64,000 bases of DNA from Candidatus Gastranaerophilales bacterium (GTDB taxonomy: Bacteria; Cyanobacteriota; Vampirovibrionia; Gastranaerophilales; Gastranaerophilaceae): assembly GCA_944326605.1 (NCBI GenBank), contig CALVEM010000001.1, positions 62,001-126,000 on the forward strand, given 5' to 3'. The position numbers and the translations under genes are program-made. The notes beneath the pieces were generated by a model. That model was not told the origin of the DNA and searched no databases. It saw only the letters and a program-made list of their open reading frames with translations. Positions 36,944-46,750 of this stretch are shown here, piece by piece (the first letter of the stretch is position 1; each line of letters opens with the position of its first letter).

Positions 36944-38689
36944 CTAATTCTTTTTTACGGGGTTTTTGTCAGGTTTTAAGTTTAAAATTCGTGCAACCTG
37001 AACAGCTACTTCATGGAAAACAGGACCTGCAACGGTGTTCCCCCAAATTGCACCGACTTTTGCGCTGTCTACCATAACATAAATTAAGACCTGCGGATCA
37101 GATGCCGGGAAATAGCCTATGGTTGAGGTATACATATACGGGGTGTACCCGGCGCCGCCTTCTTTAGGTTTTCTTGAAGTTCCTGTTTTGGCGGCAACAT
37201 TATATTTATCCATTTTGATTACCGAACGTCCGTTATTAACAGAAGCTGCGAGAAGTTTGGTAATCGTCTGAGCTGTTTCGGGTTTTATAACCTGAGTATG
37301 ATGAATTTTGCTGTCATATTCTTCCTGTGACGTGTATTTAATAACGTGCGGGGTTACTTTTACGCCGTTGTTAGCAAGTGCTTGAACTGCCGAAATCATC
37401 TGGATTGCAGTAACTGATGTACCGTATCCGTAAGCCATTGTTGCGTGTATTCCCTGATCCCAATGGCTCCAATAAGGAAGCAATCCGACAGATTCTCCGG
37501 GTAGATCTATACCAGTTTTTTCTCCGAAACCGAATCGTTTTAAAACACTGTAAAATTCTGCAGGTGTCATTGTTTTTGCGACATTAATCGAACCTATGTT
37601 ACTTGAATGCTCAAACAAGTATTCAAGAGAAATTTCTCCGGGATAAGGATGAACGTCGTAGTCATAATTTTTTATTTCCCATTTGCCGATTGAGGTTTTC
37701 CCTGTGTCAAGAATTTTGGAATTTTCATTTATTTTCCCTAAATCCATTGCGCTTGCAACGGTAACTGTTTTGAAAGTTGAACCGGGCGGAAAAACATCAG
37801 TGAGTGTCCAATTCTTTAGTTGCTGCGGGGTTGCTTTTCTGTAATTATTAGGATCAAATGTCGGGTAAACGGCGTAAGCAAGAATTTCCCCGTTTTTGGG
37901 GTTCATTACGATTACTGTTCCGCGTTCAGCTTCTTTTTCTTTAACCATTTTTTCAATTTCTTTTTCACATACGTGCTGAATTGCGGCATCAATGGTGAGT
38001 GTTACATTTTCACCTTTAGGATTTGTCGTTGTCGCAACAGGATCGGTTGTAAAATCGTAAATTATTTTCCCGTCGCGTGTTTTCTGATATTTAACAGTAT
38101 TTATTACGTGTTCAAGTCTGTCTTTTGCGGTATATTCAACTCCGTTTGCAATGTCTGCATCAAAGTTATAATATCCCAGAATATGAGCAGCCAGTGTGCC
38201 CTGCGGGTATTCTCTTGTATTTTTTTTGCCGAGGCTGATTTCTCTCAAATGCAGTTTGGAGATTTCTTTTGAGGCATTTCTGTCAATATCCTTTTTCAAT
38301 GTAATAACGGGACCCGGTTTTTTAAGTTTTTGTAAGAGAGTATCTTTAGGCATTTTTAAAATCGGTGCGAGCATTTTTGCAAGCTCTTCAGGAGAATGGT
38401 CATAATCTGCCGGGTGTGCGTAAACGTCGGAATAAACCTTATCAGTTGCAAGTTTTATACCGTTTCTGTCAAAAATATCTCCGCGCATTGAAAATATCCG
38501 GCCTACTCTCTGACTTCTAGCTCTGGCTCTGTATTTGCCGACATCAATTACCTGTATAAAAAACAGATAAATCACAAGCAGAACCATAAAACATATAAAA
38601 AATATGTGTAAAAATCCTACTACCTGATCGAAAGTTTTATTGCGTTTTTCTATTTCATTTTCCGGCTCGTTGCGCAATCTTCTTCTCAA
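36944..38689 (-). CDS. ftsI: Peptidoglycan D,D-transpeptidase (FtsI/PBP3-like)
   Basis: 581 residues: a short basic N-terminus, one membrane helix (GFLHIFFICFMVLLVIYLFF), a pedestal domain and a transpeptidase domain. The active-site motifs are PPGSTFKTVTV (SxxK), EHSSNIGSI (SxN) and AAKTGTSRKP (KTG). With murE immediately downstream it fits the septal enzyme FtsI; an elongasome PBP2 cannot be excluded. It acts in the periplasm. No PASTA domain is present. Confidence 0.9.
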   Translation of the reverse strand: MRRRLRNEPENEIEKRNKTFDQVVGFLHIFFICFMVLLVIYLFFIQVIDVGKYRARARSQRVGRIFSMRGDIFDRNGIKLATDKVYSDVYAHPADYDHSPEELAKMLAPILKMPKDTLLQKLKKPGPVITLKKDIDRNASKEISKLHLREISLGKKNTREYPQGTLAAHILGYYNFDADIANGVEYTAKDRLEHVINTVKYQKTRDGKIIYDFTTDPVATTTNPKGENVTLTIDAAIQHVCEKEIEKMVKEKEAERGTVIVMNPKNGEILAYAVYPTFDPNNYRKATPQQLKNWTLTDVFPPGSTFKTVTVASAMDLGKINENSKILDTGKTSIGKWEIKNYDYDVHPYPGEISLEYLFEHSSNIGSINVAKTMTPAEFYSVLKRFGFGEKTGIDLPGESVGLLPYWSHWDQGIHATMAYGYGTSVTAIQMISAVQALANNGVKVTPHVIKYTSQEEYDSKIHHTQVIKPETAQTITKLLAASVNNGRSVIKMDKYNVAAKTGTSRKPKEGGAGYTPYMYTSTIGYFPASDPQVLIYVMVDSAKVGAIWGNTVAGPVFHEVAVQVARILNLKPDKNPVKKN

Positions 38690-38778
38690 AACATATCCCT
38701 CTCTTTTTTAATTTTAGCATAACAAGTTATAAAAGAAATAAATATTAAATAATTTTAACTTTAGTGTATAATTAAATT

Positions 38779-40140
38779 ATGAAAAGAATTATTTTAATAT
38801 TGGGGTTGTTGTTATCAGGTTCGCAGGTATTTGCATTCAATGTTGTATACCCTTGTAAAAATGACGTTATTATTAATGCTAATTCGACATTTTTTATCGG
38901 CTCGTCTGATAAGCCGTTGAAGGTTAACGGTCAGGATGTCCCTCTGCATCCGACAGGCGCTTTTGCGTATGTAGTAAATTTGAATGCCGGAGAAAATACT
39001 TTTGTTTTACAATCAGGAGACGAAAAGAAAGTTTTTGTGATAACCCGTCCTGTCATAAAGCCTGTAAATCCAAAACCGGCTGTATTTACCTCTTATAAGG
39101 ACAAGAAGTTTTTTTATGTAACAACGGAGGATGCTCCGCTTCGTTCAACTCCGGTTGACGCAGGTATAAATCGTATAGCGCATTTGCAGCGAAATATTGA
39201 ACTTGTTGCAGATGGCGAGCAGAGCGGTTTTTACAGGATTGTGCTTGGAAAAAATAAATACGGCTGGATTTCAAAATCCAATGTAAAAGCTTTTGAAAAT
39301 TTTTCTGTTACGCCTGCAACGCTTTTCGGGTATGAATATGTGGACAGTAAAGATTTTTATACATTTATTTTCCATCTTGATAAAAGAGTTCCGTTTGAAA
39401 TGGTTGAAGGTGATACTTTTTTGATGAAATTTTATAACATAAAAGATCAGCCTGATGATACTTATGTAATGAAGATACCTGTCAAAGATGTTTTAAGCGG
39501 TCGTCAGCTTATCGGCTACAGCGGGGAATATAAAGATAATGATTTTGTATTAAAAATCAGAAAACCCGTAATTACGCATTCGATTCGGCCGCTTCACAAT
39601 ATAAGAATAGCGGTTGATGCAGGGCATGGTGGATCTGAAAACGGGGCAACAGGCTGTCTCGGCAACAAGGAAAAAGATATAAATTTATCTATCGCAAAAT
39701 ATCTTGAAGCTGAATTAAAAAAACGCGGTGCAAAAGTTATTATGACAAGAAGCGGCGATAATTACGTCGGATTAAAAGACAGAGTTGAGATAGCAAATTA
39801 CGGAGATGCGGTTGTATTTTTAAGTATTCATGGAAATGCTTTACCTGATGGTGCCGACCCTAATAAAAATCGCGGAACAAGTATATATTATTATTATCCG
39901 CAGGCAAAACCGCTTGCAGATTTGATTATGGATACTGTTACGTCAGAAATCGGAGTGCCTGATGATAAAGTAAGACAGGGGAGTTTAGCCGTCGTAAGAA
40001 ATACAAATGCATTGAGCCTTTTGATAGAAGTTTCTTATCTCATAAATCCTGAAGACAATGCGAATTTGATAAATCCGGAGTTTCAAAAACAGTATGCAAA
40101 AGCTATTGCTGACAGTTTAGAAAAATATTTTGAGAAATGA
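38779..40140 (+). CDS. N-acetylmuramoyl-L-alanine amidase (amidase_3) with SH3-like domain
   Basis: 453 residues: a signal peptide MKRIILILGLLLSGSQVFA, a beta-rich N-terminal part with an SH3-like segment (FYVTTEDAPLRSTPVDAG, KYGWISKSNV), an AMIN-like middle, and the amidase domain (RIAVDAGHGGSENGATG, KEKDINLSIAKYL, LSIHGNA, EVSYLINPED). The zinc His/Glu ligands are all visible. It cleaves the septal peptide side chain from glycan in the periplasm. A TATAAT box ends six bases before the ATG with no ribosome site, suggesting a leaderless message. Confidence 0.92.
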   Translation: MKRIILILGLLLSGSQVFAFNVVYPCKNDVIINANSTFFIGSSDKPLKVNGQDVPLHPTGAFAYVVNLNAGENTFVLQSGDEKKVFVITRPVIKPVNPKPAVFTSYKDKKFFYVTTEDAPLRSTPVDAGINRIAHLQRNIELVADGEQSGFYRIVLGKNKYGWISKSNVKAFENFSVTPATLFGYEYVDSKDFYTFIFHLDKRVPFEMVEGDTFLMKFYNIKDQPDDTYVMKIPVKDVLSGRQLIGYSGEYKDNDFVLKIRKPVITHSIRPLHNIRIAVDAGHGGSENGATGCLGNKEKDINLSIAKYLEAELKKRGAKVIMTRSGDNYVGLKDRVEIANYGDAVVFLSIHGNALPDGADPNKNRGTSIYYYYPQAKPLADLIMDTVTSEIGVPDDKVRQGSLAVVRNTNALSLLIEVSYLINPEDNANLINPEFQKQYAKAIADSLEKYFEK

Positions 40141-40142
40141 TT

Positions 40143-40406
40143 TCATTCGTCTGCAAACATAAAATTTTTTGGAAGCTCAGCAAATACCATGGCCGTAAAT
40201 ACTGCGGGATTTGTTTCAAATGCTTCTGCTATTCTGTAGAATGTTGAAATTTGCGGATCTTTTTCTCCTTGCAGAATTTTGCTAACAATAGACGGAGAAA
40301 TGTCATAGGAAGCAGCAATTGTTGTTGCTGATTTCCCTGCTGATATTTTTCTTAACGCTCTGGATAAAGCCTGCTTAAATATATCTAATTTATCTTTTTC
40401 AATCAT
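40143..40406 (-). CDS. Small helix-turn-helix (Cro/CI-type) regulator
   Basis: 87 residues that are almost only an HTH_3 domain: KSATTIAASYDISPSIVSKI, then LQGEKDPQISTFYRIAEAFE. It binds DNA, presumably as a dimer. The neighbours (amidase, SMR pump) do not reveal a target. It is convergent with the amidase, with two bases between stops. Confidence 0.85.
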   Translation of the reverse strand: MIEKDKLDIFKQALSRALRKISAGKSATTIAASYDISPSIVSKILQGEKDPQISTFYRIAEAFETNPAVFTAMVFAELPKNFMFADE

Positions 40407-40624
40407 TTAATTTATTAAATGGCAATCAAAATAATATCTCATTCACGAACGCAAAAAATATTGAATATATTAAATATATTATATGTAATAAAGTAAGGAT
40501 TTGATAGATAAAAGTTTAAATATATAAATTTATTTGCGCACAGATCTTTTTATTTTACAACTGCAGATTAGTGGTTTTGTTTGAGGAAGCAATTTGTTAT
40601 CATTGTTTCAGAAAGGAGAAATAT

Positions 40625-40939
40625 ATGAGCTGGGTTCATTTAATACTTGCAATTATTTTTGAGACGTTTGCTACAACTTTTTTAAAAATGTCTAACGGTT
40701 TTTCTGTTCTAATGCCGTCAATCGGAACAGTTATAGGTTATGTATTATGTTTTTTCTTTTTATCTTACGCATTAAAAACAATTGATATAAGTGTAGCTTA
40801 TGCAATATGGGGTTCTTTGGGAATTTTATTGATAAGTATAATCGGAATGGTATTTTTTCATGAGAGTGTAAGTGTTTTGAAAGTTGCATCAATTGCTTTA
40901 ATCATTTTGGGCACTGTCGGTTTGAGGCTTGCGAGCTGA
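40625..40939 (+). CDS. Small multidrug resistance (SMR/EmrE-type) transporter
   Basis: 104 residues from MSWVHLILAIIFETFATTFL; AAAGGAG precedes this ATG, which is preferred over one 54 bases upstream. Four helices are present with the conserved membrane Glu of helix 1 (IIFETFATTFLKMS), and AYAIWGSLGILLISIIGMVF and ALIILGTVGLRL follow. It exchanges protons for lipophilic cations across the inner membrane as a dual-topology dimer. Confidence 0.92.
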   Translation: MSWVHLILAIIFETFATTFLKMSNGFSVLMPSIGTVIGYVLCFFFLSYALKTIDISVAYAIWGSLGILLISIIGMVFFHESVSVLKVASIALIILGTVGLRLAS

Positions 40940-41040
40940 GAGCGGTTAGCTAATTCAAACTTTCCTTTCTTAATCAGGGAAGGCTTTATTCTAAGGTAAT
41001 GAAAAAACGAAAAGGTAATAAGTGTTGCAAAAAAATAAGT

Positions 41041-41148
41041 TTGTAGGTTGGGGTTTCTACCCCAACAAAAATATTTGATGTTATGTTAATAAAGGAGAAA
41101 AGGAATATTCCAACGCAGTAAATAGGTCGGGGTTAGCCCGACCTGTTT
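41041..41148. repeat. Two dispersed hairpins in the SMR-pepA spacer
   Basis: TTGTAGGTTGGGG...CCCCAACA (41041-41067) belongs to the family seen at 10581, 10942 and 15496. AGGTCGGGGTTAGCCCGACCT (about 41125-41146) is a related palindrome. The second could double as the pepA terminator. Confidence 0.65.
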
Positions 41149-41155
41149 AAATTTA

Positions 41156-42553
41156 TTATCTTGTTACGTAATTCAATAATGTTCTGACTCCTGCGCCTGT
41201 CGCACCTGCTATAAATTCTTTCTGTGGTTTTTCAAGATATGCGGTTCCAGCGATATCTATGTGGCACCATTTTGTATCTTTTACAAATTCCTGCAGGAAT
41301 AATCCGGCAGTTGATGCTCCTCCGTAGCGAGAACCTGTGTTTTTCATATCCGCAATATCAGACTTCAGACTGTCCATATATTCTTTGAACATCGGCAGCT
41401 GCCAGTAAGTTTCGCCGGAATCTTTTGCGGTTTTGATTAATCTTGCAATCATTTCTTCATCATTGCCCATAATGCCGGAAGCGACTGTTCCCAGAGCTAC
41501 CATGCAGGCACCCGTCAGTGTTGCAATATCTATAACCTCATCAACTTTGAGTTCGCAGGCATAGCAGAGAGCATCTGCAAGCGTTAATCTGCCTTCTGCA
41601 TCTGTATTATCAACTTCAATTGTTTTTCCGTTTTTGGCAGTTAAAATATCGCCCGGTTTGTATGATGAGCCTGATGGCATGTTTTCACATGCTGCGATAA
41701 TCCCGTGAACTTCCATATCAGGTTGTAATTTTGATAATGCTTTCATTACACCTAATACACAGGCAGCGCCTGACATATCATCTTTCATTGTAAGCATTGA
41801 TGATGGCGGTTTAATATCAAGTCCGCCTGAATCAAAACAGATCCCCTTTCCTATAAGGGCGATTTTTTTCTTAACGTTTTTACCTGTATATTTCATGTGA
41901 ATGAATTTTGGCGGCTGAACACTTCCCTGACCTACGGCTAAGTATGCGCCCATTCCCATTCGTTCAATTTCATCTTTGTCAAATACTTTTGTTTCAATTC
42001 CTTCAAGTCCTTTCGCAATTTCAGCAAGTTTTGAAGGCGTTGCAATTTGTGCGGGAGTATTTGCTAAATCTCTTGTAAATTTCATTGCTTCGCCGAACAC
42101 AATTCCTTTCTGTAAATCATTTTCAGAAAATCTTGCAAATGTAATTTCATCAAGATGATGAGCTTTTTCAGATTTGTATTTATCATAAGCGTAATCTGCA
42201 ATCATTGCTCCGATTGCCGCTGATTTGCCGTAATCTGCATTTACATCAAAATCAAACACTGCTTTTTTTGCTTTAATTTGATGTAATTTTTTTACTGCTT
42301 TAGCAACAGCTTCTCTCATTTTGTTGTGATCAAATTCTTCTTTTTTGCCAAAACCGACAACTAAAATTTTATCTGCCGGAATTTTTCCTAAAGTGTGCAA
42401 AAGATAAGTCTGTCCGAATTTGCCTTCAAAGTGATCCTTATCGACTGCATAAGTATTAGCAAGTTCTTGAGACGTTTTTTCACCTTCAAACTTGTTAATG
42501 ACTAAAACTTCTGTGGATGTATTTTTTACGTCCTGTGAAACTTTAATTTCCAT
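41156..42553 (-). CDS. pepA: Leucyl aminopeptidase (M17)
   Basis: 465 residues. The metal-binding motifs are GKGICFDSGGLDIKP, MKDDMSGAACVLG and NTDAEGRLTLADAL, and the lysine/arginine of the active site lies in these segments. It releases N-terminal residues in peptide turnover in the cytoplasm. The M17 N-terminal domain is present but rather variable. An AGGAGAGAG site stands ahead of the ATG. Confidence 0.95.
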   Translation of the reverse strand: MEIKVSQDVKNTSTEVLVINKFEGEKTSQELANTYAVDKDHFEGKFGQTYLLHTLGKIPADKILVVGFGKKEEFDHNKMREAVAKAVKKLHQIKAKKAVFDFDVNADYGKSAAIGAMIADYAYDKYKSEKAHHLDEITFARFSENDLQKGIVFGEAMKFTRDLANTPAQIATPSKLAEIAKGLEGIETKVFDKDEIERMGMGAYLAVGQGSVQPPKFIHMKYTGKNVKKKIALIGKGICFDSGGLDIKPPSSMLTMKDDMSGAACVLGVMKALSKLQPDMEVHGIIAACENMPSGSSYKPGDILTAKNGKTIEVDNTDAEGRLTLADALCYACELKVDEVIDIATLTGACMVALGTVASGIMGNDEEMIARLIKTAKDSGETYWQLPMFKEYMDSLKSDIADMKNTGSRYGGASTAGLFLQEFVKDTKWCHIDIAGTAYLEKPQKEFIAGATGAGVRTLLNYVTR

Positions 42554-42820
42554 ATCTTCTCTCTCCTTTTTCAGTCGTAGTATAACACTATTACACTGTT
42601 TTGTAAATCAGTATGCTATATGTATCAATTTTTAAATTTATACTATACAAAAATATATAATCATGGTATTATATTGACAGATGTAGTAGGTAAATATTTT
42701 TTGGAAATATATGCAATAAAATTTATTTAAATAATTAAATAGTTTGAAGCTCGATAGGATATATGTATCGGGCATTGCGTGTATTATTAAAAAATAGAAA
42801 AGGATAAGGTATAAAACTTT

Positions 42821-44341
42821 ATGGACTTTTTATTAATTATTGCGATTATTGCGGTAATAGCTTTAATCGCTGTGCTTTTTGTCCAGCAAAGCAAAATGAA
42901 ATCTGCATTTCTATCCGTTGAAAAAGACAAGAAAGCATTAGAAGAAAAAGAGAAACTCCTTTTGAAGGAAGCCAGAATTAAAGCAATTGAAGAACTTCAG
43001 GAGGACAGAGAAAAACTTAACGAAGAAGAAAGAGAAAGAAGACAGGAACTAACAAGACAGGAACAAAAACTCGCAAAACGTGAGGATATGCTTGAAGATA
43101 AAATTCAGGAATACACCGACAAAGATCTTCAGGTACAAAGAAAAATTGATGAATTATTAGAAAAAGAAGATTATCTTGCAGAAATCGTTCAAAAACAGAC
43201 GACCGAACTTGAAAGAATTTCTGGGATGTCAGCCGAAGATGCTAAAAATATGCTTCTGGAACAATTAAAACACGATCTAGCTCAGGAACAAATGCAGTTG
43301 ATCCGTGAAAATGAAGCAAAAATTAAAGAAACATCATTGGAAAAAGCAAAAGAAATTTTATCAACAACAATGCAAAGATGTATGATTGAACAGGTTGTTG
43401 AAACAACAGTTTCAGTCGTTGCTTTGCCTAATGACGAAATGAAAGGACGTATAATCGGGCGTGAAGGCAGAAACATCAGGGCATTAGAAACACTTACCGG
43501 CGTCGATTTGATTATTGATGATACGCCTGAAGCTGTTGTATTATCAAGTTTTGACCCTGTTAGACGAGAAATCGCGAAACTTGCGCTTGAAAAACTGATT
43601 GTAGACGGTCGTATTCACCCTGTCCGCATTGAAGAAATGGTTGAAAAAGCACAGGAAGAAATTGACAGAAAAATCTGGGAAGAAGGCGAAAATGCAGCGC
43701 TTGAAATGGGTATTATGGGCTTGAATAAAGAGCTTATAAAAACTCTCGGGCGACTTTACTATAGAACAAGCTATGGTCAGAATGTTTTGAAACATTCTCT
43801 GGAAGTAGGTCACATAGCAGGCATGCTGGCAGCTGAAATCGGTGCGAATGAAAAAATTGCAAAACGTGCAGGACTTTTGCATGATATCGGTAAAGCTGTT
43901 GACCAAACACAAGAGGGTACGCATATTCAACTCGGGGTTGAACTCGCTGCACGTTATGGTGAAAGCCCTGAAGTTATCCATGCAATAGAAGCCCATCATG
44001 ATGATGTTGTCGCAAATACGATAGAAGCGGTTCTTGTAAAAGTTGCGGATGCAATTTCAGCCGGCAGACCTGGTGCAAGACGCGATACGCTTGAAATTTA
44101 TATCAAACGTCTGCAAAAGATTGAAGAAATTGTAAATAGTTATGATGGTATAAAACAATCTTTCGCTGTACAGGCCGGACGCGAAGTCAGAATTATTGTC
44201 GAATCTGAAAAATTTGATGATCTGGCATCGCAAAAACTTGCAAGAGATGTTGCAAAACGTATAGAAGATGAACTTGATTACCCGGGACAGATAAGGGTTA
44301 CGGTTGTAAGAGAGTTCAGAACAACAGAAATTGCTAAATAA
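42821..44341 (+). CDS. rny: Ribonuclease Y
   Basis: 506 residues: an N-terminal membrane helix ([19 protein letters not shown]), a long coiled coil (~25-180), a KH domain ([17 protein letters not shown]) and an HD domain ([19 protein letters not shown]). It is the membrane-bound endonuclease that starts mRNA decay. The 265-bp upstream spacer contains a TTGACA at 42675. The downstream ymdB gene matches a common bacterial pairing. Confidence 0.96.
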   Translation: MDFLLIIAIIAVIALIAVLFVQQSKMKSAFLSVEKDKKALEEKEKLLLKEARIKAIEELQEDREKLNEEERERRQELTRQEQKLAKREDMLEDKIQEYTDKDLQVQRKIDELLEKEDYLAEIVQKQTTELERISGMSAEDAKNMLLEQLKHDLAQEQMQLIRENEAKIKETSLEKAKEILSTTMQRCMIEQVVETTVSVVALPNDEMKGRIIGREGRNIRALETLTGVDLIIDDTPEAVVLSSFDPVRREIAKLALEKLIVDGRIHPVRIEEMVEKAQEEIDRKIWEEGENAALEMGIMGLNKELIKTLGRLYYRTSYGQNVLKHSLEVGHIAGMLAAEIGANEKIAKRAGLLHDIGKAVDQTQEGTHIQLGVELAARYGESPEVIHAIEAHHDDVVANTIEAVLVKVADAISAGRPGARRDTLEIYIKRLQKIEEIVNSYDGIKQSFAVQAGREVRIIVESEKFDDLASQKLARDVAKRIEDELDYPGQIRVTVVREFRTTEIAK

Positions 44342-44412
44342 GTGAAAAAGTGAACAGTGAAGTGTGAAGAAAAAAGCTAAAATCCGCTTCACTCTTCACA
44401 TCTCACGCTTCA
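44342..44412. repeat. GTGAA-rich imperfect palindrome between rny and ymdB
   Basis: AGTGAACAGTGAAGTGTGAAG is followed after ~20 bases by CTTCACTCTTCACATCTCAC. A related GTGAAGAGTGAAGCG...TTCACTCTTTAC palindrome lies at 59525-59562. Confidence 0.6.
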
Positions 44413-44426
44413 TTATAGAGGTATAA

Positions 44427-45254
44427 ATGACAGGTGATGATAAAAACATAAAAGTTTTATTTTTCGGCGATCTGGTTGGCAAACCGGGAAGATTTGCCGT
44501 ACGGGATTTTTTATTGAAAAATAAACAAAATTATAACTTTATAATTGCTAATGTTGAAAATGCATCACATGGTTTTGGGCTTACGGAAAAGAATTATAAT
44601 GAAATTTCAGAATATGGTGTTGATTGTATGACATCAGGCAACCATATCTGGGATAAAAAAGAAATTTTTAACTACATCGACAGGGCTGATAAATTAGTCA
44701 GACCGTTTAATTATCCTGAAAATACTCCGGGAGTTGGCAGCCATATTTTTGAAAAAGAAAATGGAATAAAAATAGCTGTTATAAATGTTCTGGGAAGAGT
44801 GTTTATGTCACCGGTCGAATCTGAATGGACAGTTGTAAGAGATGAAATAATCCGCTTAAAAAATATTACTCCTGTTGTAATAGTCGATTTTCATGCAGAA
44901 GCTACGGCTGAAAAAATTTGCTTTGCAAGATTTTGTTCAGAACTTGGAGTAAGTGCGTTTTTGGGTACTCATACACATGTTCAGACGGCTGATGAACAAA
45001 TTATAAATAATATGGGATATATAACCGACGCCGGTTTTTGCGGAGCGGCAGAAAGCGTAATCGGTATGGATTATAGAACTTCCTTTAACCGTTTCACAAC
45101 TGTTATTCCTGAACGTTATGATGTAGCTGACGGTAATGTCGTCCAAATTAATGCTGTTGAGGTTGAAATAAACTCGATAAGCGGACATACTGTTGCTATG
45201 AAAAGAATTTTTTTGTTATCAGATAAAGAAAAGGAAGCGGACAATGAAAAGTGA
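44427..45254 (+). CDS. YmdB-family metallophosphoesterase
   Basis: 275 residues with metal-site motifs FFGDLVGKPGR, ANVENASHGFG, MTSGNHIWDKKEI, VDFHAEATAEK and LGTHTHVQTADEQI. Family members hydrolyse cyclic nucleotides (2',3'-cAMP) and influence biofilm and motility choices in Bacillus, where ymdB also follows rny. AGAGGT gives the ribosome site. It overlaps the PHP gene by 11 bases. Confidence 0.92.
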   Translation: MTGDDKNIKVLFFGDLVGKPGRFAVRDFLLKNKQNYNFIIANVENASHGFGLTEKNYNEISEYGVDCMTSGNHIWDKKEIFNYIDRADKLVRPFNYPENTPGVGSHIFEKENGIKIAVINVLGRVFMSPVESEWTVVRDEIIRLKNITPVVIVDFHAEATAEKICFARFCSELGVSAFLGTHTHVQTADEQIINNMGYITDAGFCGAAESVIGMDYRTSFNRFTTVIPERYDVADGNVVQINAVEVEINSISGHTVAMKRIFLLSDKEKEADNEK

Positions 45255-46098
45255 TTTACACATTCATACCCTTTATTCAGACGGTGTATTTTCGCCTGAA
45301 AAGATTGTGGATACGGCTATTGATGTCGGGCTGCAGGTAATTGCTTTGACAGATCACGATAATGTTTTGTCATATCCGGTTGCAAAAGATTACCTCAAAA
45401 AGACAAATAGAGAAGATAAACTGGAAATTATTCAGGGGATAGAAGTCAATACTCTTTATAAAAACTATGAAGTGCATATTCTGGGATATTTTATGGATGT
45501 TAATAACAGTGATTTCCAAAATATGATTAAAGTTCAGCAGCAGGCGCGTGTTAAGCAGACCAAAGAAATTATAAATCTTCTTGCAAAAAAAGAGGGTATA
45601 AAAATTAAATTTGAGGATATAAAAAAACAGGTTGCAGAAGGCGGCAGTATCGGTCGTCCGCATATTGCAAAGGCTATTACAAATGCAGGAGGAACCACAA
45701 GCGTTATAGAAGCTTATTCCAAATATATTCATGACGACTCGCCTGTTTATGTACAGAGAAAAACTGTTTCTCCTCAGGACGCTGTTGAAGTTATATATGA
45801 TGCAGGCGGAGTGCCAGTTATAGCTCACCCTCATGATATTGATATTGCAGAGGAGCTTATTAAAGAACTAATGCAGCACGGTTTACGAGGTATTGAAGCA
45901 TATCACAGAAAACATTCTCCAGCCTGTGTTGAATATTTTTCTTCAATGGCTGAAGAATTAGGACTTATTGTAACCGGCGGATCGGATTTCCATGCTCCAA
46001 ATATTATGAACGGGCAGATTATTCTAGGTAAAAACTTTGTTCCTGAATGGGTTTATGACAAACTTGTTGAAGAAAAAAAACGTATTGATATGGCATAG
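45244..46098 (+). CDS. PHP-domain phosphoesterase
   Basis: 284 residues with the PHP metal motifs SDLHIHTLYSDGVFSPE, ALTDHDNVLSY, RPHIAKAI, VIAHPHDIDIA and GGSDFHAPN. It matches YciV/RNase AM-like or nucleoside 3',5'-bisphosphate phosphatases that work on RNA ends or pAp. It overlaps ymdB by 11 bases and forms a likely rny-ymdB-PHP-pilin-like-LOG gene run, consistent with RNA turnover. Confidence 0.9.
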   Translation: MKSDLHIHTLYSDGVFSPEKIVDTAIDVGLQVIALTDHDNVLSYPVAKDYLKKTNREDKLEIIQGIEVNTLYKNYEVHILGYFMDVNNSDFQNMIKVQQQARVKQTKEIINLLAKKEGIKIKFEDIKKQVAEGGSIGRPHIAKAITNAGGTTSVIEAYSKYIHDDSPVYVQRKTVSPQDAVEVIYDAGGVPVIAHPHDIDIAEELIKELMQHGLRGIEAYHRKHSPACVEYFSSMAEELGLIVTGGSDFHAPNIMNGQIILGKNFVPEWVYDKLVEEKKRIDMA

Positions 46099-46108
46099 GT
46101 GACGTATT

Positions 46109-46750
46109 ATGGCAGGTAAACGGCATTGGAAACTTGAATATTCTATAGCGTTATTTGTAATGCTGGGTGTCCTTTTGCTTATAATGCCTGTATCTATTGA
46201 AAATACCCGTCAGGCAAATTTTATTTCCAAATGGAATGAAAAATTTAATCGGGTTGAATACATGTTTTCGGTAATAAATGCGCATGTTACTGATGATATG
46301 ATAAAAAGTATTAATAAGGCAAAGACGCCCCAACAGCGTGAAAAATTTCTTCTTGCGATAGTAAAACCGTATTTGCGTATAGGAACTTATAATATACCTG
46401 TAAAGCATTATAAACCGCGCTATATGAACGGTGCTAAAGTTTATAAAGGGCAGCGGTATTATTTTGATGACTTTTATTTTGCTGAAAACAATACAATTGT
46501 CGGAATAAAAGATATAAAAAATGAAAAATCAGATGATGCTTTATTTATAATGATGTTTGATATGAACGGTCTTTTACCGCCTAACAGATGGGGTAAAGAT
46601 ATATTCGGAGTGAATATTTATGACGGAGGGAGGATAGAGCCTTTCGGATTTGATAATGATATGGATGAATTGAAAAAAGATTGTTCGGAAAGCGGTACGG
46701 GAGTAAGCTGTTCTTATTATTACAAAATCGGCGGTGGGTTTGATGAGTAG
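46109..46750 (+). CDS. Divergent pilin-like protein lacking a prepilin cleavage motif
   Basis: 213 residues. After a basic N-terminus (MAGKRHWKLEYSIALFVML) comes one hydrophobic helix, GVLLLIMPVSIENTRQANFI, that aligns by pattern with the prepilin core (GVVAALTIPSLIANYQ). The segment FNRVEYMFSVINAHV matches the following helix. The C-terminal half has DMNGLLPPNRWGKDIFGVNI, parallel to DVNGDKKPNKAGEDVFGF of the pilins. It has no G/A-FTLAE cleavage site, so it is probably a membrane-retained relative. It lies between the PHP and LOG genes with an eight-base overlap. Confidence 0.7.
   Translation: MAGKRHWKLEYSIALFVMLGVLLLIMPVSIENTRQANFISKWNEKFNRVEYMFSVINAHVTDDMIKSINKAKTPQQREKFLLAIVKPYLRIGTYNIPVKHYKPRYMNGAKVYKGQRYYFDDFYFAENNTIVGIKDIKNEKSDDALFIMMFDMNGLLPPNRWGKDIFGVNIYDGGRIEPFGFDNDMDELKKDCSESGTGVSCSYYYKIGGGFDE

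Noticed and set aside
43544..43999. Minus-strand ORF inside rny
   Set aside because: Shadow of ribonuclease Y coding sequence.
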